NCBI GenBank assembly: GCA_046299435.1
Contig: JBKBIC010000133.1
Location: 1-13,767, forward strand
Length of the DNA: 13,767 bases
Origin: M3007 sp046299435
Lineage (GTDB): Bacteria > Bacteroidota > Bacteroidia > Chitinophagales > Saprospiraceae
Direction: 5' to 3'
A program made the translations under genes and the position numbers. Shown piece after piece: positions 6,389-12,619 of this stretch. The stretch's first letter is position 1. Every line of letters starts with the position of its first letter. The notes beneath the pieces were generated by a model. The model saw only the letters and a list, made by a program, of their open reading frames with translations. It was not told the DNA's origin and made no database searches.

Positions 6389-7972
6389 ATGCAAAAATTC
6401 AGGAACCTGCTGCTGGCCAGCCTGCTGGCGGCAAGCCAAACCCATGCGCAAACGGTCAACTGGGCCACTGACATCGCGCCTATTTTGTACCAACATTGCG
6501 TCCAGTGCCACCGCCCCGACGGTATCGGCCACTTCTCGCTGGTCGGCTACGACAATGCGTTCACCTATCGCCATTCCATTCAGGACGCGACCGAAAACAA
6601 ACGGATGCCGCCGTGGAAAGCCGACCCGACGTACCGCCATTTCGTGGGCGAAAACGTGCTGACCGCCACCGAAATCCAGCAAATCAAAACTTGGGTAGAG
6701 CAAGACGCGCCGCCCGGCGACTTGGCGCAAGCCCCTGCCGCGCCCCAATTCCCGACCGGCTCACAAATCGGGGTGCCCGACGAAATCCTGACCACGCCGA
6801 TTTATACGATGACGGCCTCGGAGGATGAGTACCGCTGTTTCGTGCTGCCGAACAACCTTTCGCAGACGGCATTTTTGCGCGGCATGGAGGTCATCCCCGG
6901 TAATCATTTGGCCGTCCATCACGTCCTGATTTACGAGGACACGACCGGTCAAGCCCGCATGCTCGACGCGCAAACACCCGAACCGGGCTACGCCAATTTC
7001 GGCGGCACGGGCGTGAACGGCACGCGGCTCGTGGGCGCGTGGGTGCCGGGTTCGCGCCCCAGTCTTTTCCCCCCGGACATGGGCTTCAAACTCACGCCCG
7101 GCGCAGACCTCGTGGTGCAGGTGCATTTCCCGGCTGCGGCCTTTGGCATGACCGAGCAGACGACCGTCAATATGTTTTTCACGCCCACCAATCAGGGCAT
7201 CCGGGAGGTGCGGAGCGTGCCACTCATCAACCACTCGCCGCTGTCGCTCCAAGATTACCCGCTCTCCATCCAGCCCAACGAGGTAAAAACCTACTATGCC
7301 AAGTTCAGGGTGCCGCCCGGCAGCACTTCGTCTGTGATTTCCGTGGGGCCGCACATGCACTTGATTGGGCAAAAAATCGAGTGTTTCGCCACCACCCCGG
7401 CGGGCGACACGCTGAAACTCATCCGCATCAACGACTGGGATTTCCATTGGCAAGGCGCGTACACTTTCCAAAAACTGCAAAAAATCCCGGCAGGCAGCAT
7501 CATCCACGCCTATGCCGTGTACGACAACACCCCCAACAATCCCCAAAACCCCAACAACCCGCCCCAACTCGTCACGCAGGGCGAAGCCACGACCGATGAG
7601 ATGATGCTCGTCTATTTCACCTTCACGGCCTATCAGCCGGGCGACGAAAACATCCTGCTCGACAGCACTTTGCTGACCAACTCACTGCCACTCGTGCCCG
7701 AAAACACGGCCTTCGGCGACCTGAGAACCTCGCCCAACCCAGCCAGTGATTTCGTCGCAATCGAGTTCAACTTGTTGGAAAACACCAATTTGCAACTCAG
7801 CCTGCTCGATGCGAGCGGGCGCGTGTTGCGTACTTTTGCCGAGCGGAACCACGTCGCGCCGGGCATTTGCCGCGAACAAACCAACGTGCGCGATTTGCCG
7901 CCCGGCACCTATTTCGTCCGTTTGCAGGCCGGGCAATCGGTCAAAACAGCCAAGTTTGTCAAACACGATTGA
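6389..7972 (+). CDS. secreted cytochrome c fused to a copper monooxygenase-like domain, T9SS cargo
   Basis: 527 residues. The signal peptide is 1-20 (THA before Q21). A short c-type cytochrome domain follows, with haem motif CVQCH (37-41) and likely axial Met73 in KRMPPW. The middle resembles the copper type II ascorbate-dependent monooxygenase (PHM/DBM) fold: HH at 177-178 (VHHVLIY), H246 in VQVHFP, HMH at 322-324 (GPHMHLIG) and Met405/406 in TDEMM are plausible ligands for the two copper sites. The end (about 449-527) is a type A T9SS sorting domain: SPNPASD, LLDASGRVL, PPGTYFVRL and a final KFVKHD. By family knowledge the cytochrome may pass electrons to a copper oxygenase acting outside the cell. 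The substrate is unknown. The stop TGA is the first word of hairpin D. The start is fixed by the signal peptide. Confidence 0.9.
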   Translation: MQKFRNLLLASLLAASQTHAQTVNWATDIAPILYQHCVQCHRPDGIGHFSLVGYDNAFTYRHSIQDATENKRMPPWKADPTYRHFVGENVLTATEIQQIKTWVEQDAPPGDLAQAPAAPQFPTGSQIGVPDEILTTPIYTMTASEDEYRCFVLPNNLSQTAFLRGMEVIPGNHLAVHHVLIYEDTTGQARMLDAQTPEPGYANFGGTGVNGTRLVGAWVPGSRPSLFPPDMGFKLTPGADLVVQVHFPAAAFGMTEQTTVNMFFTPTNQGIREVRSVPLINHSPLSLQDYPLSIQPNEVKTYYAKFRVPPGSTSSVISVGPHMHLIGQKIECFATTPAGDTLKLIRINDWDFHWQGAYTFQKLQKIPAGSIIHAYAVYDNTPNNPQNPNNPPQLVTQGEATTDEMMLVYFTFTAYQPGDENILLDSTLLTNSLPLVPENTAFGDLRTSPNPASDFVAIEFNLLENTNLQLSLLDASGRVLRTFAERNHVAPGICREQTNVRDLPPGTYFVRLQAGQSVKTAKFVKHD

Positions 7973-8041
7973 CGGTTGACGGCGGACGTTTGACGATGCA
8001 TTTTCGTTGAAATCACGCCAACCGTCCGCCGTCAACCGTCA
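7970..8041. repeat. word-type inverted repeat overlapping a stop codon (hairpin D)
   Basis: The arms 7970-7988 and 8023-8041 form 19 perfect base pairs with a 34-base loop. The left arm starts with the stop codon TGA of the preceding gene and repeats a 7-bp word (TGACGGT, TGACGGC, then a looser TGACGAT). The right arm ends 15 bases before the next ATG (8057). Because it lies between two genes on the same strand, it could be a terminator, a processing site or a translation-coupling barrier. Confidence 0.92.
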
Positions 8042-8056
8042 GCCGCCGACCGTCCC

Positions 8057-9094
8057 ATGTCCAACATCCTCCAATCCATCCTCGTCGGGCGAGCGCGTTT
8101 GGCTGTGCATGGCACGGCTTGGGCACTCATCGCGCTCACGTTTTTTTACCTGCTGAGCGGGGTGGCCTCGCCCGCCGCCGCGCTGGGCCGAACGGTGGTG
8201 AACGTGGTGTTTTTGCTCGTGCTGTTTTACGGCAACGCCAAGCTGCTCGTCAACCCGCTTTTTGAAAAAGGGCGGCTGGGCCTGCTCGTGTTTGCCGTCG
8301 TGCCTGTGCTCGTCGCGGCTGCCGGCCTGCGGACGTGGATTGAGTTCAATATGTTCGGCGGCCCCATTTTCGCCGCGCCTGCCGACGGCTCCGAACGCGG
8401 CTCGCGGCTGTTCGCTTTTTACTTGATTAGCTACTTTTTGCTGCTGATTTTCAGCACGTTGTATCAACTTTTGGAAAACCGCAACCGCCTCGAAACCCAG
8501 CACCGCGCCCTCGAAGCCCGCCACGCCGAAGCCCAACTCAACTACCTGAAAGCCCAAATCAACCCGCATTTCCTGTTCAATACGCTGCACAACATCTACG
8601 CCAGCGCGACGCTCCAACACCCCCAAACCCCTGCGATGGTGCTGAAACTCAGCGCGTTGCTGCGGTATGTGATTTACGAATGCCAGCAGCCGCGCATCGC
8701 GCTCGAAAAGGAACTGGAGCACATCCGCGAGTACCTCGACCTGTTCCAGATGAAATCGGAAGGGCCGATGAACGTGCGGTTCGAGATTTTGGGCGACCCG
8801 GCGGGGCGCGACATCGAACCCATGCTGCTCATCCCGCTCGTGGAAAACGCCCTGAAACACGGCGACTTGGAGGCCGGCGGCCACCTGAAAATCATGCTCG
8901 AAACCATGCCCAACCGCCTGCTTTTCCTGCTCGAAAACTCCGTCAACCGCGCCGACCAGCAAAAAGACGACGTGGGCGGCGTGGGCATCGAGAACATCCG
9001 CCAACGCCTCGCCATCAACTATCCGGGCCGCCACCGGTTCGAGGTGGCCGAAACGCCGCGCACCTTCTCCGTCATGCTGGAATTGGTCGGGTGA
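8057..9094 (+). CDS. LytS-type sensor histidine kinase (His_kinase / HATPase_c)
   Basis: 345 residues. Four membrane segments lie at the N-terminus (about 20-36, 45-62, 76-92, 117-136). A short coiled linker rich in Glu/Arg (NRNRLETQHRALEARHAEAQ) follows, then the LytS-family phosphoacceptor box QINPHFLFNTLHNIYA with H171. The ATP-binding part has the N box LIPLVENALKHG (N264) and a glycine box GVGIENIRQRL. Such kinases normally sense envelope or extracellular signals and phosphorylate a LytTR response regulator encoded next door. None is encoded in the rest of this window, so the partner is elsewhere. ATG 8057 is the first start after hairpin D. Confidence 0.92.
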   Translation: MSNILQSILVGRARLAVHGTAWALIALTFFYLLSGVASPAAALGRTVVNVVFLLVLFYGNAKLLVNPLFEKGRLGLLVFAVVPVLVAAAGLRTWIEFNMFGGPIFAAPADGSERGSRLFAFYLISYFLLLIFSTLYQLLENRNRLETQHRALEARHAEAQLNYLKAQINPHFLFNTLHNIYASATLQHPQTPAMVLKLSALLRYVIYECQQPRIALEKELEHIREYLDLFQMKSEGPMNVRFEILGDPAGRDIEPMLLIPLVENALKHGDLEAGGHLKIMLETMPNRLLFLLENSVNRADQQKDDVGGVGIENIRQRLAINYPGRHRFEVAETPRTFSVMLELVG

Positions 9095-9128
9095 GCCGCT
9101 GTTTCGCGGCAACTGCCTACCTTCGGCG

Positions 9129-9145
9129 TTTCAAATTTTGAAACC
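9129..9145. repeat. 17-bp palindrome upstream of a small membrane protein gene
   Basis: GTTTCAAA and TTTGAAAC flank a single T, ending 10 bases before the ATG at 9156. It could be an operator or just a short hairpin. A TACCTTCG just upstream (9118-9125) is one mismatch from the TAnnTTTG promoter element. Confidence 0.45.
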
Positions 9146-9155
9146 CACCTTCCTG

Positions 9156-9494
9156 ATGTCGCGTTTGAAGTCAACCGTTTGGTTCTGGATTCACCTCGTT
9201 TTCCTGTTGGCCTCGTGGGCCGCGCCGTTTTTGGTCACTTGGAAATTCCTCATCCCGATTTACTCGCTGGTGCTGCTCCAATTCTTCTTTTTTGGCCGCT
9301 GCCTGATGAACTCCGAGCACGGCCTCGACGACTCCGCCGACCATACTTTCTATGCCGAGCTGATGGAAAAATTCGGCCTGCGGCCCAACCGCCCGCTTGT
9401 GCGCCGTTTCGTGCGCAGCTGGATTTATGGCGTTTTTGTGTGCGTGGCCATCGTTTGGCAGGTCGTGCTGGGCCATGCGCCGTTGCTTTTTTGA
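9156..9494 (+). CDS. small membrane protein of unknown function
   Basis: 112 residues from the ATG at 9156 (an in-frame TTG at 9138 would add six). There are three hydrophobic segments: about 8-27 (FWIHLVFLLASWAAPFLVTW), 31-48 (FLIPIYSLVLLQFFFFG) and 90-108 (WIYGVFVCVAIVWQVVLG). The hydrophilic part between segments 2 and 3 carries CLMNSEHGLDDSADHTF and a basic patch RPNRPLVRRFVRSW. I do not recognise the family. It sits 61 bases after the histidine kinase, where a LytTR regulator would often be, so a link to that kinase is possible but unproven. Confidence 0.72.
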   Translation: MSRLKSTVWFWIHLVFLLASWAAPFLVTWKFLIPIYSLVLLQFFFFGRCLMNSEHGLDDSADHTFYAELMEKFGLRPNRPLVRRFVRSWIYGVFVCVAIVWQVVLGHAPLLF

Positions 9495-9530
9495 GCCGAT
9501 CGGGCAGCCGTGTTTCAGGCAGCCATGCCG

Positions 9531-9538
9531 TAGTTTTG
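9531..9538 (+). promoter_or_regulatory. -7 promoter element TAGTTTTG
   Basis: This is an exact TAnnTTTG match, 48 bases before the ATG of the DUF1080 gene and 36 bases after the preceding stop. It suggests this gene has its own promoter within the plus-strand run. Confidence 0.6.
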
Positions 9539-9561
9539 CCGACCCGGATGCCGCGTTTTCG

Positions 9562-9575
9562 TTTCTCATTTCTCA
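9562..9575 (+). repeat. two 7-bp TTTCTCA words in a 5' leader (element H)
   Basis: Two exact copies in tandem, 11 bases before the ATG at 9587. This is the smallest example of the TCA-type words that precede start codons in this window. Alone it could be chance. Confidence 0.5.
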
Positions 9576-9586
9576 TCCCTGTTTTC

Positions 9587-10345
9587 ATGTCCATGAAAAA
9601 GCAACTTGCCCAACTCGCGCTCGGCCTGCTCGTGGCCGCCGCGCTGCCCGCCCACGCACAAATCACCGACCCGAAAGCCACCGAAGTTTGGTCGCCCGAA
9701 CCCCGCGTCGTCACGCCGGGCCGCACGGCCAGCCGCCCGCCCTCGGATGCCATCGTGCTGTTCGACGGCCGCAACCTGAACGAGTGGCTCTCGACCAAAG
9801 ACTCGACCAACGCAAAGTGGCAACTGAACCCCGATTCGAGCATGACCGTCCTGCGCGGCGCGGGCGACATCATGACCAAGCGCAGCTTCGGCGACTGCCA
9901 GCTGCACATCGAGTGGCGCACGCCGCCCGTCGCCCCCAACTCTCCGACCGGGCAAGGCCGGGGCAACAGCGGCGTGTTCCTGCAAGACCGCTACGAAGTG
10001 CAAGTGCTTGATTCTTATGAGAATAGGACGTACTCCAACGGCCAAGCCAGTGCCATTTACAAGCAGCACATCCCGCTCGTCAATGCCTGCCGCCCGCCCG
10101 GCGAGTGGCAGACCTACGACATCATTTACACCGCGCCGCGCTTCAATGCCGACGGCGTGCAGGTCGCGCCGGGCCGCGTGACCGTCATCCACAACGGCGT
10201 TCTGACGCAGAACAACGTCGAAATCAAAGGCACGAGCGAGTACATCGGCCTGCCGAAAGTCGTGGCGCACGGCAAAGCCCCCATCAGGTTGCAAGACCAC
10301 GGCGACCCCATTTCGTTCCGAAACATCTGGATACGCGAACTCTGA
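9587..10345 (+). CDS. DUF1080 protein, 3-keto-disaccharide hydrolase family
   Basis: 252 residues. Signal peptide 1-24 (PAHA before Q25), probably secreted to the periplasm; there is no lipobox Cys. A single DUF1080 domain (concanavalin/LamG-like beta sandwich) spans about 54-252: LFDGRNLNEW (58-67), GRGNSGVFLQDRYEVQVLDS (124-143), the NGQASAIYK stretch (151-159), NACRPPGEWQTYDI (166-179) and a C-terminal FRNIWIREL. The family includes hydrolases/lyases acting on 3-keto-glycosides, made when an oxidoreductase oxidises C3 of a sugar. A metal or substrate role for the conserved Glu/Asp is inferred only. ATG 9587 or 9593 (MSMKKQ or MKKQ) both work. The stop TGA opens hairpin E. The exported TIM-barrel lipoprotein at 2843-3811 might belong to the same pathway. 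Confidence 0.92.
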   Translation: MSMKKQLAQLALGLLVAAALPAHAQITDPKATEVWSPEPRVVTPGRTASRPPSDAIVLFDGRNLNEWLSTKDSTNAKWQLNPDSSMTVLRGAGDIMTKRSFGDCQLHIEWRTPPVAPNSPTGQGRGNSGVFLQDRYEVQVLDSYENRTYSNGQASAIYKQHIPLVNACRPPGEWQTYDIIYTAPRFNADGVQVAPGRVTVIHNGVLTQNNVEIKGTSEYIGLPKVVAHGKAPIRLQDHGDPISFRNIWIREL

Positions 10346-10490
10346 TTGACGGTGATTTGAAGGCTTGGTGATTCGGTGATTTGGTGATTTGGTTATCTGA
10401 AATCGAATCGCCGAATCACCAAATCGCCGAATCACCAAATCGCCGAATCACCAAATCGCCGAATCACCAAATCGCCGAATCACCAAATCC
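10343..10490. repeat. inverted repeat with 16-bp tandem array (hairpin E)
   Basis: The left side (10343-10392) starts with the stop codon and repeats GGTGATTTG/GGTGATTCG words. The right side (10405-10490) holds four exact copies of the 16-bp unit GAATCACCAAATCGCC (10413-10476) plus a fifth copy truncated at its end, each made of two related 8-bp words. Left 10367-10392 pairs with 10411-10436 at 24 of 26 positions, and both mismatches would be G-U in RNA. The array ends seven bases before the ATG of the decarboxylase gene. Spacers are absent, so this is not a CRISPR. Confidence 0.95.
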
Positions 10491-10496
10491 TCAACA

Positions 10497-11579
10497 ATGA
10501 ACAACCCACGACTCATCCTCGATTCCTCCAATCCGCCCGAAGCGGGCAGCATCCACTGGCGCAGCCCCAGCAACATCGCCATCGTGAAATATTGGGGCAA
10601 GCACGGCCAGCAGCTGCCGCGCAACCCATCGCTCAGCCTCACGCTCTCGGCAGCCTTCACCGAAACGCTGCTCGAATACGAGTTGAAAGAGGCCGACAAC
10701 GGCCAGATTGACCTCGAATTCCTGTTCCACGACGAGCCGAACGAGGCGTTCGAGGCCAAGACACGGGCGTATCTGGAAAGCCTCACGGGCGTGTTCCCGT
10801 TTTTGAAACAGCTGAAACTGAGCATCCGCACCGGCAACTCGTTCCCGCACTCGGCGGGCATTGCGTCGTCCGCGTCGGGGATGTCGGCTTTGGCCCTGTG
10901 CCTTTGCTCGCTGGAAGACGTGCTGTTCGGCACGCTCGGCGACGCGGCAGAGTTCGACCGGAAAGCCTCGTGGCTGGCGCGGCTGGGCAGCGGCAGCGCG
11001 TGCCGCTCCATTTTCCCGTTCGCCTCGGTTTGGGGCGCGACTGCGGCTGTGCCCGGCAGTTCCGACGAGTTCGGCGTGGGCATCGAGGAAATGTTGCACC
11101 CGGTTTTCAAGACGATGCACGACGACATCCTCATCGTCAGCACCGACGAAAAATCCGTGTCGAGCCGCGCCGGGCACGCTTTGATGGAGGGCAACCCTTT
11201 TGCCGAGGCACGCTACACGCAAGCGCGGGCGCGGCTGGCCGATTTGCTCGACGCGCTGCGGCGGGGCGATTTGGAACAATTCGGCAAAATCGCGGAAGAC
11301 GAGGCACTGACCCTCCATGCCTTGATGATGGCGAGCAACCCGTCGTTCGTCCTCATGCAGCCCAATTCGCTGAAAATCATCGAAAAAGTGCGGGCCTTCC
11401 GCGCCGAGGCCAAGTTGCCGCTCTATTTCACGCTCGACGCGGGGCCGAACGTCCACCTGCTCTACCCCGAAGACATCATCACCGACGTGCGCGGCTTCAT
11501 CGAAAGCGACCTGCGCCCGCTCTGCGAGGGCGGCTACATCATTGACGATTGGGCGGGCGAAGGGCCGGAAGAGGTGTGA
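10497..11579 (+). CDS. mvaD: diphosphomevalonate decarboxylase
   Basis: 360 residues, cytoplasmic, GHMP kinase superfamily. It converts mevalonate diphosphate to isopentenyl diphosphate with ATP, the last step of the mevalonate route to isoprenoids. Landmarks: SPSNIAIVKYWGK (23-35), the ATP-binding PHSAGIASSASGMSALA (117-133), ARLGSGSACRS with R170 (161-171), and TLDAGPNVH (312-320) with D314 as the expected catalytic aspartate. Length is slightly above the usual 320-340 because of an extended N-terminus. No other mevalonate-pathway gene is in the window. The ATG directly follows the 16-bp tandem array, so its leader would consist of repeat sequence. No -7 promoter box is seen between the array and the gene. 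Confidence 0.93.
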   Translation: MNNPRLILDSSNPPEAGSIHWRSPSNIAIVKYWGKHGQQLPRNPSLSLTLSAAFTETLLEYELKEADNGQIDLEFLFHDEPNEAFEAKTRAYLESLTGVFPFLKQLKLSIRTGNSFPHSAGIASSASGMSALALCLCSLEDVLFGTLGDAAEFDRKASWLARLGSGSACRSIFPFASVWGATAAVPGSSDEFGVGIEEMLHPVFKTMHDDILIVSTDEKSVSSRAGHALMEGNPFAEARYTQARARLADLLDALRRGDLEQFGKIAEDEALTLHALMMASNPSFVLMQPNSLKIIEKVRAFRAEAKLPLYFTLDAGPNVHLLYPEDIITDVRGFIESDLRPLCEGGYIIDDWAGEGPEEV

Positions 11580-11620
11580 AAAGCCGCGTTCATCGAGGCG
11601 AACTTGAAATGAAAAATCCG

Positions 11621-11655
11621 GGCGCAGATTTGCAATTGGATTGAAAATCTGCGCC
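11621..11655. terminator. 16-bp hairpin after mvaD
   Basis: The arms 11621-11636 and 11640-11655 are complementary at 15 of 16 positions with a 3-base loop, 41 bases after the mvaD stop. No long T run follows on the plus strand, so it is a stem-loop terminator or processing site by position only. Confidence 0.5.
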
Positions 11656-11756
11656 AAAAATTTGGGGCTTGCACTTTTAGGGGGCTTCGGGACAAACGGT
11701 TGTCGGCACCTTGCCCCCACCTCGCCTGTCCGGCACTTTTTTAATCTTCAAAGCGA

Positions 11757-11790
11757 CGGCCCCGGCCCGCGTTCGGGCGGGCCGGGGCCG
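11757..11790 (-). terminator. 14-bp GC-only hairpin after the first lipoprotein gene
   Basis: The arms 11757-11770 and 11777-11790 are perfectly complementary, all G/C, with a 6-base loop. It lies 21 bases beyond the stop of the lipoprotein at 11811 and faces mvaD from the other side. It closely resembles the hairpin at 12581-12604 after the paralogue, so the terminator was probably duplicated with the gene. Confidence 0.65.
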
Positions 11791-11810
11791 CCGGTTTGCT
11801 CGGTGCGCGG

Positions 11811-12548
11811 CTACTTGTCCAGCACCACGCGCCCTTTGAAGCGCCCGTCGGTCAGGTTGCGCCACACGCGGTTCGCGCCCTGATAGAGTTTGCACTTGAG
11901 TTCGAGCGTGAAGTCGTAGGTGATCTGCGTGTCGGTCTCGGTGCGCTCGTAGGACGTGCAGTTGAGGTACGAGCCGGGCTGCGCGTTGTCGTCCGTCTCG
12001 AAGCGGATGTCCGTGTACGTCCCGAATTCATTGCGCGTTGAGCAAGAAAATGCGATCCACGCATCGAAGCAATCCACCGAGTCGGCGGGGTTGGAGATGT
12101 CCCGGAGCTTGAGGGGGCCTTCTTTGAAGACGTTGTCGAGGATGAACTGGGGAGAGGTGCGGCTGGGGGATATGTACTGCAACACGATTCTCGGAGCCGA
12201 TTCCTCCACCTCGCTTTCATGTTGGAGCGAGATTTCGAGGCAGTACCGGCCCTTTGCCGTGATCGGGTTGAGGGTGGGGCCGTCGGTGACGACGATGAGT
12301 TTTTCCGCCATCTGGACGGTGTAGCCGTCCACGCCCGCGTTCAGGCAAAATTCTTGGCCGTCGAGCAAGCAACTGAAATACTGGTCGGACACGATGCCTG
12401 TGCAGCCAAAATCCGAATTTCGATAACATTCAGGGAGGTATTGGTTTTCGTCCCCGCCAAACAGTTCCTCCGCCTCGTCCTCCTTTTGGCAGCCCTCCGA
12501 AAGCGGGGCCGCGAGCATGAGCAAAAATGCAAGCAATGTATTTTTCAT
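11811..12548 (-). CDS. surface-type lipoprotein, cysteine-rich, paralogue 1
   Basis: 245 residues from MKNTLL at 12548. The frame is open further upstream, but that part runs through the spacer and terminator into the neighbouring paralogue. The lipoprotein signal ends in LSEGC (Cys20). The next residues QKEDE fit the lipoprotein export signal described in Bacteroidota for placement on the cell surface. The mature part has nine further Cys, all conserved in the paralogue, suggesting disulfides. Recognisable stretches are CLLDGQEFCLNAGVDGYTV and TLNPITAKGRYCLEISL, then a beta-rich half ending GRFKGRVVLDK. I do not recognise a named family. It may be a small surface or binding protein. Confidence 0.85.
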   Translation of the reverse strand: MKNTLLAFLLMLAAPLSEGCQKEDEAEELFGGDENQYLPECYRNSDFGCTGIVSDQYFSCLLDGQEFCLNAGVDGYTVQMAEKLIVVTDGPTLNPITAKGRYCLEISLQHESEVEESAPRIVLQYISPSRTSPQFILDNVFKEGPLKLRDISNPADSVDCFDAWIAFSCSTRNEFGTYTDIRFETDDNAQPGSYLNCTSYERTETDTQITYDFTLELKCKLYQGANRVWRNLTDGRFKGRVVLDK

Positions 12549-12580
12549 GATTGAAAATGGGTGATGGTGGTGGGTGAGAA

Positions 12581-12604
12581 GCCCCGGCCGGTGCGGGCCG
12601 GGGC
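12581..12604 (-). terminator. 9-bp GC hairpin after the second lipoprotein gene
   Basis: The arms 12581-12589 and 12596-12604 (GCCCCGGCC / GGCCGGGGC) are perfect with a 6-base loop, 16 bases past the stop of the gene ending at 12620. It is a shorter relative of the hairpin at 11757-11790. Confidence 0.6.
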
Positions 12605-12619
12605 CTGTGCTTGGTGCCG

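Noticed and set aside
8039..9112. 357-codon minus-strand frame
   Set aside because: It is exactly antisense to the histidine kinase, whose H box and N box are unmistakable.
9138..9155. TTG start for the small membrane protein
   Set aside because: A TTG overlapping a palindrome is less likely than the ATG at 9156, which directly precedes the first membrane segment.
10405..10490. Possible CRISPR array
   Set aside because: Units are only 16 bp, directly adjacent with no spacers, and part of an inverted repeat. No cas genes are present. The same argument applies to 4389-4456.
10491..11720. 409-codon minus-strand frame
   Set aside because: It is antisense to mvaD, which carries all family motifs.
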